DNA of 64,000 bases, taken from NCBI GenBank assembly GCA_015063305.1, contig SVUJ01000006.1, positions 44,048 to 108,047 of the forward strand, read 5' to 3'. Under the pieces are notes generated by a model that saw only the letters and a program-made list of their open reading frames with translations, was not told the origin of the DNA and made no database searches. Origin of the DNA: Oscillospiraceae bacterium. Lineage in GTDB: Bacteria; Bacillota; Clostridia; Oscillospirales; CAG-272. A program made the translations under genes and the position numbers. This document shows, piece after piece, positions 33,210 to 40,869 of this stretch (position 1 is the first letter of the stretch; each line of letters opens with the position of its first letter).

Positions 33210-34367
33210 ATGGTATTGACATACATAATCAATGGAAAAATAGTTCTCCCTGATTCGGTAGTCTGCGGAAAGTCGCTTGCCTTTGACAGCGACAGCGGAA
33301 AGATATTCGGTGTGGTCGATGCTCCGTCTGCCGATGGGGATATCATAGATGCCGCGGGGAACTACGTCGCTCCCGGACTCGTTGATATACATATCCACGG
33401 ATATCTCGGAGAGGATACCTGTGATGCCAAGCCCGAGGGAATCAAAAAGATGGCGTACGGTGTTGCCCAAAACGGAGTTACGGCTTTTCTTCCCACCACG
33501 ATGACCGTTTCCAAGGAGCAGATAGTTGCCGCGCTTAACGTTGTGCGCTCTCTTAAAGAGGAGAGCAAGACCTGGGGCGGCGCGGAGATACTCGGAGCTC
33601 ACGCCGAAGGGCCGTTTATAAATCCATCAAAAAAGGGAGCTCAGGCTGCTGAGAATATTCTCACGCCCGATGCGAATTTTATTATCGAAAACTCGGATAT
33701 AATCAAGTACGTAACACTTGCCCCCGAGATGGATGAGGGACACAAGTGCATAAAGAAGCTTGCGGCAGAATCCGATGTGCTCGTTTCTATGGGACACACA
33801 GATGCCAGCTTTGAGGAAGCTATGAGCGCGGCAAAGGACGGAGTTAACCACGCAACTCACCTTTTCAACGCGATGTCGGCGTTGGCTCACAGAAATCCCG
33901 GAGTTGTCGGCGCTGCGCTCGCCTCCGATAACGTTTCGGTCGAGGTGATCGCAGACACCTTCCATATCAATCCCGGACTTTATTCCATTATTGCCAAGGT
34001 CAAGGGTGACAAAATGGTGCTGATAACCGACTGCACGCGCGCGGGCGGTATGTCCGACGGAGAGTACGAGCTTGGCGGACAACCTATATTCCTTAAGGGT
34101 ATCGAGTGCCGCCTTTCCGACGGCACGATAGCGGGAAGTGTTTTGAAGCTCAATTGTGCGGTGAAGAACGTTCTCGACTATACAGACCTTCCTGTGTATG
34201 AGGTGTTCAAAATGGCATCTCTGAATCCCGCAAAGGCTATTGGCTGCGCAGAGCGTATCGGTTCACTTGAAGAGGGCAAGGATGCGGATATCATTATTGC
34301 CGATGAAAAGATAAATATAATGAGGACCATAAAGAAAGGAAAAAGAATTTATGAAGCTCAAGGTTAA
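33210..34367 (+). CDS. nagA: N-acetylglucosamine-6-phosphate deacetylase
   Basis: The 385-residue amidohydrolase removes acetate from GlcNAc-6-P in amino-sugar catabolism and wall recycling. Motifs: 'APGLVDIHIHGY' (HxH metal motif), 'GVTAFLPTTMT', 'GAHAEGPFINPSKKGAQ' (metal-binding Glu), 'MGHTDASFEEA', 'NHATHLFNAMSALAHRNPGVVGAAL', 'DTFHINP' and the catalytic Asp in 'LITDCTRAGG'. ATG 33210 follows AAGGAG. nagB is not adjacent. The stop overlaps a short frame described below. Confidence 0.94.
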   Translation: MVLTYIINGKIVLPDSVVCGKSLAFDSDSGKIFGVVDAPSADGDIIDAAGNYVAPGLVDIHIHGYLGEDTCDAKPEGIKKMAYGVAQNGVTAFLPTTMTVSKEQIVAALNVVRSLKEESKTWGGAEILGAHAEGPFINPSKKGAQAAENILTPDANFIIENSDIIKYVTLAPEMDEGHKCIKKLAAESDVLVSMGHTDASFEEAMSAAKDGVNHATHLFNAMSALAHRNPGVVGAALASDNVSVEVIADTFHINPGLYSIIAKVKGDKMVLITDCTRAGGMSDGEYELGGQPIFLKGIECRLSDGTIAGSVLKLNCAVKNVLDYTDLPVYEVFKMASLNPAKAIGCAERIGSLEEGKDADIIIADEKINIMRTIKKGKRIYEAQG

Positions 34368-34422
34368 TGCGCCGCTTGATCCCGGCTTTATGGCGACGGC
34401 GATAGTATACCGTTATTTATAA
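34351..34422 (+). pseudogene. Possible 5' remnant of a gene translationally coupled to nagA
   Basis: An ATG at 34351, overlapping the last 17 bp of nagA in another frame, opens a 23-codon frame (MKLKVNAPLDPGFMATAIV...) with AAAGGAAAAAG upstream, then stops. It looks like the start of a real protein cut short, but it could be chance. The rest of 34368-34605 holds a terminator and the next promoter. Confidence 0.25.
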
Positions 34423-34439
34423 ATAACTGATAAAAATAG

Positions 34440-34485
34440 GCAGTGTCTACACTTCGACAAGGGTGTGGACACTGCTCATTTTTTG
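34440..34485 (+). terminator. Terminator after nagA
   Basis: 13-bp stem GCAGTGTCTACAC (34440-34452) / GTGTGGACACTGC (34463-34475), then TCATTTTTT. Confidence 0.85.
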
Positions 34486-34544
34486 ACTTTTTTCACCACT
34501 TTTAAATAAAAAAATACCGTTTAAAAAAACTTTTCCCCACCTTA

Positions 34545-34573
34545 TTGACAAGGGTATTTTGCTATGATATAGT
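34545..34573 (+). promoter_or_regulatory. Sigma-A promoter for lipoprotein 3
   Basis: TTGACA (34545-34550), 17-bp spacer, TATAGT (34568-34573). Upstream sequence CTTTTCCCCACCTTA is the same as before the promoter at 30243. Confidence 0.8.
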
Positions 34574-34605
34574 GAACGTGTAATCTAAAAAACGGGAGTG
34601 TAAAA

Positions 34606-35646
34606 ATGAAAAAAATTTGTTGCCTTTTGCTTTGTCTTGTTATGATAATTTCCTTGTTTTCCTGCTACGGAGAAGAACCGGAGCAGGGCACAAATTCGGA
34701 AAATAATATAAACACAAGCTATACACATCAGACCACCGAAGATGAAGTAAGTGAAAATACAAAAGAGAAAGAAACGAAGAAAATATTTTTGTCGGCATTG
34801 AAGAGCGAAATAACGGTGTATGAAACGAACCTGGAAGAATACGTTTACATGAAGGATTGCAAAGCTCCAAGTGAAGATATCCCGCTTTTAGAGATAACCG
34901 ACTTAAGATACGCTTATGTTGATTTTGAGGGTGACGAGATAGGTGAGCTTGTAATTTATTGCGACAGAGATACATTGATATTGCGTTATTATGAGGACAC
35001 GGTGTATCTTTATCCATTCGTTTACGGTGAACTTTTTAATCTAAAAACAGACGGAACGTATTCTTGGAATAACGCGCAAGTGGGTGATGACTACGGCGAG
35101 AATAAGATATATTTTGAAGGTGCTGAATTTAAGCCCCAACAGCTCTGGCGTATAGTAGACGTAGAACTTATGGGGGGAGCATCTACCAACAAAGAGGGAT
35201 ATTATCTTGGTAGTGAGCAGGTTGAGCGTGAAGAGTGGTTGGTTTATTATAATGATACCAGATCTAAGGCAGATCTTAAATTTTCTCCTCTGGAGCTTTC
35301 ACGTCAATATTTAATATCTTCCAAACAAGCTTTTGATATTGCATTAGATTATTTTGGCGTTGAGGATGGACATGTATCCGGTGCATGCGGAACAAGTGAG
35401 GTTTATAGATTTGTTTTCTTAAGCAAACCAAACGGTTATACTGCATATTATCGTATTGCTTGGCAAACGGAGTCGTATCACCACATTTTTGATGGCTCGT
35501 ATAGCCTTCCGCGGCATATTGAAACATATAAGGAATTACTTATAGATGCCCGTACAGGCGAGTGCTTTGAGTACGTAGAGTCGGAACCCGATGGAAAAGG
35601 CGGGGAACCTGATGGAAAAGGTTGGGAGCCTGATGGAAAAGGCTGA
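34606..35646 (+). CDS. Lipoprotein of a local three-member paralogue family (member 3)
   Basis: The 346-residue protein starts MKKICCLLLCLVMIISLFSC (lipidated Cys20). The shared module is clear: 'LRYAYVDFEGDEIGELVIYCDRDTLILRYYEDTVYLYPF', 'LKTDGTYSWNN', 'GENKIYFEGAEFKPQQLWRIV', 'SSKQAFDIALDYF'. The C-terminus is a three-fold repeat of E-P-D-G-K-G (residues ~327-346), an expansion of the single DGKG/NGKG tail of members 1 and 2; at DNA level it is a 21-bp-type tandem repeat. Function unknown. Confidence 0.75.
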   Translation: MKKICCLLLCLVMIISLFSCYGEEPEQGTNSENNINTSYTHQTTEDEVSENTKEKETKKIFLSALKSEITVYETNLEEYVYMKDCKAPSEDIPLLEITDLRYAYVDFEGDEIGELVIYCDRDTLILRYYEDTVYLYPFVYGELFNLKTDGTYSWNNAQVGDDYGENKIYFEGAEFKPQQLWRIVDVELMGGASTNKEGYYLGSEQVEREEWLVYYNDTRSKADLKFSPLELSRQYLISSKQAFDIALDYFGVEDGHVSGACGTSEVYRFVFLSKPNGYTAYYRIAWQTESYHHIFDGSYSLPRHIETYKELLIDARTGECFEYVESEPDGKGGEPDGKGWEPDGKG

Positions 35647-35668
35647 TATGCAATTATATAGACATTTA

Positions 35669-35697
35669 TTGACAATCTGACCGCAGTGTGCTATAAT
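35669..35697 (+). promoter_or_regulatory. Consensus sigma-A promoter for the small membrane protein
   Basis: TTGACA (35669-35674), 17-bp spacer, TATAAT (35692-35697). Confidence 0.85.
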
Positions 35698-35735
35698 AAG
35701 CCAAACGACACTTCAAAGGATCACAGGTGGCAGAT

Positions 35736-36299
35736 ATGTATAATGACGAAAGAGAAATATTAAACAGGAATATTATTTGTAAAAAATTGAAAAAAGAAGC
35801 ACAACGCTCTATATATGTTTATATGCTTATATTAATACTCGGATCGTTGCTTGAGGGAATGATGTATTTGGTTTTATCAAGCGCAGGCTCTGAGCGCTTC
35901 GGCACGCTTGAAAAGGTTGAATTTATTATCGGATTTGGCGCGCTTGTAGCCATCTGCCTATTCTTCCTGATACGCGCGTTGTTACTTATATCCAAGGCGG
36001 TCCGCGGGGAATTTACTGTGCTTGAGGAGAGCTTGACTCGTGTTGAAGAAGACCGCCTCAGTATATTCCAAACGGTCTTGACAGGACATCCTTTTTCCAG
36101 AGCAAATTATAACCATATCTTTAGGTTTGACAGCGGTAAAACGTTTGTAGCGAATTGTGGTGAATATCAAAACACCAAAATAGCTACAGCGGCGCGGTTT
36201 TCTCTGCCGGGAGATAAGTTTTTCACCGTTTTCTATAACGATCGCCCCGAAAAGATCATACTGCTTTTCAGCGCCAAAACACACAATTATAAGGCGTAG
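35736..36299 (+). CDS. Small two-helix membrane protein of unknown function
   Basis: The 187-residue protein has two TM helices at about 25-47 and 62-84, then a cytoplasmic beta-rich domain ('FRFDSGKTFVANCGEYQNTKIATAARFSLPGDKFFTVFYNDRPEKIILLFSAK') that looks like an SH3- or PH-like barrel. I recognise no family with certainty. ATG 35736 follows AGGTGG; an in-frame GTG at 35727 overlaps that site. Strong own promoter. Confidence 0.65.
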   Translation: MYNDEREILNRNIICKKLKKEAQRSIYVYMLILILGSLLEGMMYLVLSSAGSERFGTLEKVEFIIGFGALVAICLFFLIRALLLISKAVRGEFTVLEESLTRVEEDRLSIFQTVLTGHPFSRANYNHIFRFDSGKTFVANCGEYQNTKIATAARFSLPGDKFFTVFYNDRPEKIILLFSAKTHNYKA

Positions 36300-36371
36300 T
36301 ATAGCAAATAAATAAAAAGCAACTCTCGGTTGACAGATTGAAAGCCCTTGGTTGGTGGTATGTAAGCCCAT

Positions 36372-36395
36372 ATTGTGTTATAATTAAGACACAAT
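36372..36395. promoter_or_regulatory. Inverted repeat straddling the -10 region of the HTH-membrane regulator gene
   Basis: ATTGTGT (36372-36378) and ACACAAT (36389-36395) flank TATAAT (36379-36384). This would suit an operator for autorepression. No good -35 is visible. Confidence 0.4.
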
Positions 36396-36419
36396 TAAAA
36401 ATTCAAGCGAGGTGATTTT

Positions 36420-37397
36420 ATGATCTTAGCAGACAAGATAATCAGATTGAGAAAAAAGAATGGTTGGTCGCAGGAAGAGCTTGCCGAGAAAATGAATGTG
36501 TCGCGTCAGGCGGTATCTAAATGGGAAGGTGCGCAGACTATCCCCGATCTGGATAAGATATTGCAGCTTGGAGAGCTGTTTGGAGTTACTACCGATTATC
36601 TTCTGAAAGACGAGATAGAGGACGAGGAGTTTACAAACGACGCTTCGGATTCGATAGTCAGGAAAATAAGTATAGAGGAAGCAAATCAGTATCTCAATCA
36701 GAGGAAGCGGGCATCATGGCAGATAGCAATAGCCACATTTCTCTGTATTATATCCCCTATCACACTTATCGTATTGGGGGCGGCTTCGGAGATACCCGAA
36801 TTTGGTGTATCTGAAACACTTATGGGGGTCGTAGGCCTTATCGTTTTATTCGCTTTTGTACTCTGTGCCGTACCGATATATATTTACTGCGGATTTAAAA
36901 ACGAGCCATTTGCTTTTCTGGACACAGACGAGCCGTTTGAGCTTGCATACGGTGTCAGGGGACTTGTTACCGAGCGTCAAAAGCAGTTCAGAGATACTTA
37001 TGTAAGATGTAATATCATAGCCACCTGCCTGTGTATTTTCTCTCCTATTCCGCTTATAGTATCGGGCTTTAGCGGCGACGAGATGCTATGTGTGCTTATG
37101 CTTGCGATTATGATGATTATAGCAGGTATTGGTGTTGCGGCTTTCATCGTTGTCGGGGTGAGAAACGCAAGTATGCAAAAGCTTCTCAAGGAAGGCGAAT
37201 ACACCGAGAAGGAAAAGAAAAAGAGTGGATTAAAGGAAGCCGTTGGCTTTGCATATTGGGGAATTCTTGTTGCGATATTCCTTGTATGGAACTACTCCTT
37301 GGGAGACTGGGGAATATCTTGGATAGTGTTTGCTATCGGCGGAGTTCTGTTCCCTATCGTAATGAAGATATGCGATTATATTTCCGATAAAAAATAA
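36420..37397 (+). CDS. XRE-family transcriptional regulator fused to a membrane domain
   Basis: The 325-residue protein has an N-terminal HTH (residues 5-60: 'IIRLRKKNGWSQEELAEKMNVSRQAVSKWEGAQTIPDLDKILQLGELFGVTTDYLL') followed by an acidic linker and about six TM helices in three pairs (about 100-150, 200-250, 275-320). Two segments with 'IATFLCIISPITLIV' and 'IATCLCIFSPIPLIV' are internal repeats. Such one-component membrane regulators are common in Clostridia; ligand unknown. GAGGTG precedes the ATG. Confidence 0.85.
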   Translation: MILADKIIRLRKKNGWSQEELAEKMNVSRQAVSKWEGAQTIPDLDKILQLGELFGVTTDYLLKDEIEDEEFTNDASDSIVRKISIEEANQYLNQRKRASWQIAIATFLCIISPITLIVLGAASEIPEFGVSETLMGVVGLIVLFAFVLCAVPIYIYCGFKNEPFAFLDTDEPFELAYGVRGLVTERQKQFRDTYVRCNIIATCLCIFSPIPLIVSGFSGDEMLCVLMLAIMMIIAGIGVAAFIVVGVRNASMQKLLKEGEYTEKEKKKSGLKEAVGFAYWGILVAIFLVWNYSLGDWGISWIVFAIGGVLFPIVMKICDYISDKK

Positions 37398-37474
37398 ACA
37401 TTCAATATAGTGAATAAAATTTCGTCAAGCTGAGCAAAATCAAGAAAAATCTTGTGTTCAGTTGGAGGGACGAA

Positions 37475-38488
37475 ATGGCTGTTCTTATAACAGGCGGAGC
37501 GGGATATATAGGCTCGCACGCTATGGTCGAATTTCTGAATGCGGACAAGGATATCGTTTGCGTTGATAATCTTTGCAACAGCAAAGCTATGGCTCTTGAC
37601 AGAGTAAGGCAGATAACGGGGAAGGATTTTAAGTTTTATCAGGTGGACCTTCTCGATATAGATAAGCTTGAGAATGTGTTCAAGGAGAACAAGATAGATA
37701 GCTGTATCCATTTTGCGGGACTTAAGGCGGTTGGAGAGTCTTGCGAGAAGCCCTTGCTCTATTATCATAACAACATAACGGGAACGCTTAATCTCTGTAA
37801 GCTTCTCTCAAAGTACGGCGCCAAGAAAATCGTGTTCAGCTCGTCAGCTACCGTGTACGGAAAGCCCGCAAGCGTTCCGATAACAGAGGATTTTCCGCTC
37901 TCCACCACCAACCCTTACGGCGAAACAAAGCTTATGATAGAGCGTATTCTTAAGGACCTTTGGGTGTCGGACAACGAGTGGAGCGTATCTATCCTTCGTT
38001 ATTTCAATCCGATAGGCGCGCACAAGAGCGGTCTTATCGGTGAAGATCCCCGCGATATCCCGAACAATCTGCTTCCTTATATAACACAGGTAGCGTCGGG
38101 AAGAAGAGAGTTCCTTTCTGTTCACGGAAACGACTATAATACCCACGACGGTACGGGTGTGCGCGATTATATCCACGTTGTTGACCTTGCAAAGGCTCAT
38201 CTTTGCGCTATCGAGAGAGCAAATAAGCAGACGGGGGTAGAGTATTTCAATATAGGTACGGGAGTTGGATATTCGGTGCTTGATATAGTCAAGGCATACG
38301 AAGAGGCTACGGGCGCTAAGGTAAACTATAAGATAGGTCCAAGACGTCCGGGTGATATCGACGAATGCTATGCAAATCCCGAAAAGGCGTACAAGATACT
38401 CGGCTGGAAGGCTGAAAACGGCATTGAGGATATGTGCAAGGACGCCTTTAATTGGCAGAAGAAAAATCCTAATGGATACGAAGAATAA
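37475..38488 (+). CDS. galE: UDP-glucose 4-epimerase
   Basis: The 337-residue extended SDR has the NAD loop TGGAGYIGSH (6-15), 'SSSATVYG' and the catalytic 'NPYGETK' (YxxxK), 'VRDYIHVVDLAKAHL' and 'RRPGDIDECYANPEKA'. It interconverts UDP-glucose and UDP-galactose (or the HexNAc forms). The ATG at 37475 after TTGGAGGGACGAA gives the family N-terminus; an in-frame ATG at 37454 is rejected. It supplies sugar nucleotides for surface glycans. Confidence 0.95.
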   Translation: MAVLITGGAGYIGSHAMVEFLNADKDIVCVDNLCNSKAMALDRVRQITGKDFKFYQVDLLDIDKLENVFKENKIDSCIHFAGLKAVGESCEKPLLYYHNNITGTLNLCKLLSKYGAKKIVFSSSATVYGKPASVPITEDFPLSTTNPYGETKLMIERILKDLWVSDNEWSVSILRYFNPIGAHKSGLIGEDPRDIPNNLLPYITQVASGRREFLSVHGNDYNTHDGTGVRDYIHVVDLAKAHLCAIERANKQTGVEYFNIGTGVGYSVLDIVKAYEEATGAKVNYKIGPRRPGDIDECYANPEKAYKILGWKAENGIEDMCKDAFNWQKKNPNGYEE

Positions 38489-38541
38489 CCAAATCAGCTT
38501 GCTTCTATGGCTCGGATTTGCTTCGCAGTAAACAAATAATT

Positions 38542-38574
38542 AACGCCGACAGATTTTCAATGTCTGTCGGCGTT
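38542..38574. terminator. Hairpin between galE and the convergent small membrane protein gene
   Basis: 12-bp stem AACGCCGACAGA (38542-38553) / TCTGTCGGCGTT (38563-38574). The U-run is poor on either side, so termination efficiency is uncertain. Confidence 0.6.
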
Positions 38575-38576
38575 CG

Positions 38577-39107
38577 CTATTCGTTAAATTGGGATTTATC
38601 AATTGTGTTTTTATTCTCTTTCTTATATATAACAAAAGCTTTAATAGCAATTCCAAGCATTATTGCAAACATAATAGGAGCTATAATAATTCCTATTATG
38701 CCTTCACGATTATAAATTTCATTATAATCATCTAAGGATAAAATTGTGTTATTTTCTGTTTTCAATTCTACGACTTCATAGTGTGATGAAGCATCTTTTA
38801 GATAGCAATACAGTATGTCACCTTTTTTCAAAGAAGAGATTCCATCTCTAACATTCTTGCTTGTAAGTAAATTATTAACTTTTATATTCCTTTCTTCTTC
38901 TACAACATCAATATAATATATATTACCATCAGGATCTTGCATTTCTCTTATACTTTCAATCGTGAACTCTTTATATATTAATTCATTATAGGTAGTTTTA
39001 GAATTATGCTTATAATTAATGCTACTAATGAACATAGCTACAAACATTATAGAAAAAACAAAAAACATAACGGATATTAACAGCGGATGTTTTAAATCTT
39101 CTTTCAT
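38577..39107 (-). CDS. AT-rich two-helix membrane protein of unknown function
   Basis: The 176-residue protein has a TM helix at about 10-30, an extracytoplasmic domain containing 'FTIESIREMQDPDGNIYYIDVV' and 'ISSLKKGDILYCYLKDASSHYEVVEL' (OB/SH3-like, DUF3592-type layout), and a second TM helix at about 138-160. The gene is much richer in A+T than galE and the GT2 gene beside it, as is the adjacent nuclease element, suggesting recent acquisition. No family assigned. Confidence 0.6.
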   Translation of the reverse strand: MKEDLKHPLLISVMFFVFSIMFVAMFISSINYKHNSKTTYNELIYKEFTIESIREMQDPDGNIYYIDVVEEERNIKVNNLLTSKNVRDGISSLKKGDILYCYLKDASSHYEVVELKTENNTILSLDDYNEIYNREGIIGIIIAPIMFAIMLGIAIKAFVIYKKENKNTIDKSQFNE

Positions 39108-39216
39108 AAAATGCTCTCCTTATGTATCCCAAATACTTATTTGTCATTTTTTCGCCGGTTTCGCATTTGCATTAAAATACTTCGGGCAAAGCCTGTATCC
39201 CTAAACATACACACTT

Positions 39217-39698
39217 CCAAAGGCTCTCCCTTTGGGAGAGCTCCCGCGATAGCGGGTGAGAGGGCGTTTACGATAGGATTTTCATCCTCTCATTGATTAC
39301 TTTATCAATCATATAGCAAACACCTTCAAAATTATCATTTATGTCTTTGTTGGAAAAACGCAAAACATAAATTCCATATCTTTCAATAATTTCAGTTCTT
39401 GCATCATCATATGCTTTTCCTTGGTTTGTATAATGCTGTGAACCATCAAGTTCTATTATGAGGAGAGCGCTATGACAATAAAAATCTGCAATAAAATTAT
39501 CTATGATACGTTGCTTATATATCTTTACTGGATAATGTCGCAAAAAATCATACCATAAATGCTTTTCTTGCCGAGTCATATTACGGCGCAAAATTCTTGC
39601 GATATTTAATAATTTATTGTTTTTCTTTAATGGTATTTGCTCCATTTTGCCCTCTCCGTCGGCTTCGCCGCCACCTCTCCCAAAGGGCGAGGCTTTTT
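39217..39698. mobile_element. Inverted-repeat element enclosing a DUF559 nuclease gene
   Basis: Left arm 39217-39266 has AAAGGCTCTCCCTTTGGGAG, a small hairpin CCCGCGATAGCGGG and GAGAGGGCG; the reverse complement of the right arm 39646-39698 reads AAAAAGCCTCGCCCTTTGGG, then hairpin GGCGGCGAAGCCG, then GGAGAGGGC. Thus both ends have an outer palindrome, an inner mini-hairpin and a purine tail in the same order. Exactly one gene, the nuclease, fills the interior. Two gene-less elements of the same design lie at 5845-5986 and 6038-6175. Confidence 0.65.
39268..39645 (-). CDS. DUF559 / Vsr-like PD-(D/E)XK endonuclease
   Basis: The 125-residue protein has the DUF559 signature: 'ILRRNMTRQEKHLWYDFLR', 'KIYKQRIIDNFIADFYCHSALLIIELDGSQHY', 'DDARTEIIERYGIYVLRFSNKDI'. 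D in 'FIAD', E and D in 'IELDGSQH' and the following Q form the PD-(D/E)XK-type active site of the Vsr/MutH-like fold. Family members are small, stand-alone and of unknown target. The start codon abuts the right inverted repeat and the stop abuts the left one, so gene and repeats form one unit. The A+T content is well above that of flanking housekeeping genes. Confidence 0.85.
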   Translation of the reverse strand: MEQIPLKKNNKLLNIARILRRNMTRQEKHLWYDFLRHYPVKIYKQRIIDNFIADFYCHSALLIIELDGSQHYTNQGKAYDDARTEIIERYGIYVLRFSNKDINDNFEGVCYMIDKVINERMKILS

Positions 39699-39720
39699 GT
39701 TAGTTTCATTATAACATAAA

Positions 39721-39748
39721 TCGGCAGAAGAAACAATCCTTCTGCCGA
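39721..39748. terminator. Hairpin between the GT2 gene and the nuclease element
   Basis: 10-bp stem TCGGCAGAAG (39721-39730) / CTTCTGCCGA (39739-39748). It lies 65 bp beyond the GT2 stop codon on the minus strand; the following ATTTATGTTATAATG is U-rich but imperfect. Confidence 0.5.
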
Positions 39749-39812
39749 AAGTTTTGTAGCTGCAAATTCTCCGTTAAGAACATCACACATTACGTTGCAA
39801 CCGTTTTTATAT

Positions 39813-40760
39813 TTAATTATCTTTTTTATTCAAAATATCTGCTTCTGTTTCTTTAACGATAAAGAGCGGACGGCGCTTGGTCTCAAAGAATATCTTTGAG
39901 ATATATTCACAAGCACAGCCTATGCCAAACAGGAGCATAGATGTAGCCAAAAGGATAACGGGGGTCAGCGCGAAGAATGTGTCAACGTATCCCTTTGTGT
40001 TGAACATAACGATATCCGCAATAATAAATCCGAGAGCCGTGAGGAAGGAGAGAACCGAGAACACAAAATTTATTCTCAGCGGTACGGTTGAGAAATCCTC
40101 GATTCCGCCCACCGCATATTTAAAGAGCTTGTAGAAGCTCCACTTTGTTTTTCCCGCAGCACGGTCGATATTATGATATTCGAGCCATTTGATAGTAAAT
40201 CCAACCCAACCGAACAGACCCTTGCTGAAGCGCTCCACCTCGCTCATAGAGAGGATAGCGTCGGTCATACGTCTTGACATAAGGCGGAAATCTCTCGCGC
40301 CCGAAACTATCTCAACCTTGCTCATCTTGTTGATAAGCCTATAGAAAAGGTTTGCGAACATACTTCTTATAGGGGGCTCACCCTTGCGGTTGACGCGTCT
40401 GCACGCAACACAGTCTATCTTATCTTCTTTTATGTAGGTATACATTTCTTTGAGAAGCTCGGGCGGGTCCTGAAGGTCAACATCCATAATAGATACAAAG
40501 TCGCCGGTGGTAGCCTTAAGACCTGCGTACATCGCGCCTTCCTTTCCAAAATTTCTGGAAAGGGAAATATATCTTACGTTGCTATCCTTCAAGGCAAGCT
40601 CGCGGAAAATATCGAGAGTGCGGTCAGTGCTTCCGTCGTCAACGAATATCAACTCGTAAGCTACGGGGAGCTCGGTTATGGTCTGCATAAACGCGGAATA
40701 AAAGAGCTCAACACAAGCCTCTTCATTTTTACAGGGGACAACAACACTTATTTTATCCAT
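39813..40760 (-). CDS. GT2-family glycosyltransferase, polyprenyl-phosphate-sugar synthase type (GtrB/DPM1-like)
   Basis: The 315-residue protein has an N-terminal GT-A domain: 'KISVVVPCKNEE', 'LIFVDDGSTDRTLDI', 'SLSRNFGKEGAMYAGLKATTGDFVSIMDVDLQDPPELL' (DxD-type motifs), 'RVNRKGEPPIRSMFANLFYRLIN', 'GARDFRLMSRRM', then two TM helices at about 230-252 and 263-285. This layout transfers a sugar from a nucleotide donor to undecaprenyl phosphate, as GtrB, ArnC-like and CsbB/YkoT enzymes do. No flippase or second transferase lies next to it. Monocistronic with a consensus promoter. Confidence 0.9.
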   Translation of the reverse strand: MDKISVVVPCKNEEACVELFYSAFMQTITELPVAYELIFVDDGSTDRTLDIFRELALKDSNVRYISLSRNFGKEGAMYAGLKATTGDFVSIMDVDLQDPPELLKEMYTYIKEDKIDCVACRRVNRKGEPPIRSMFANLFYRLINKMSKVEIVSGARDFRLMSRRMTDAILSMSEVERFSKGLFGWVGFTIKWLEYHNIDRAAGKTKWSFYKLFKYAVGGIEDFSTVPLRINFVFSVLSFLTALGFIIADIVMFNTKGYVDTFFALTPVILLATSMLLFGIGCACEYISKIFFETKRRPLFIVKETEADILNKKDN

Positions 40761-40792
40761 TGTTTTTCTCCTTTTGGGAAATATATAGATAA

Positions 40793-40821
40793 ATTATACC
40801 ATATACATTAATGCTTGTCAA
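40793..40821 (-). promoter_or_regulatory. Consensus sigma-A promoter for the GT2 gene
   Basis: Minus strand TTGACA (40821-40816), 17-bp spacer, TATAAT (40798-40793). Confidence 0.85.
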
Positions 40822-40836
40822 TTGCATTTTCAATAT

Positions 40837-40867
40837 AAAAAACACGGTCAATAAAACCGTGTTTTTT
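40837..40867. terminator. Terminator after the small XRE regulator
   Basis: AAAACACGGT (40839-40848) pairs with ACCGTGTTTT (40856-40865), with A/T runs on both sides, so it can act in both directions. Confidence 0.8.
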
Positions 40868-40869
40868 AT

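Noticed and set aside
38542..38574. Strong terminator for galE
   Set aside because: The stem is good but there is no clear U-run in either direction, so it is listed with reduced confidence.
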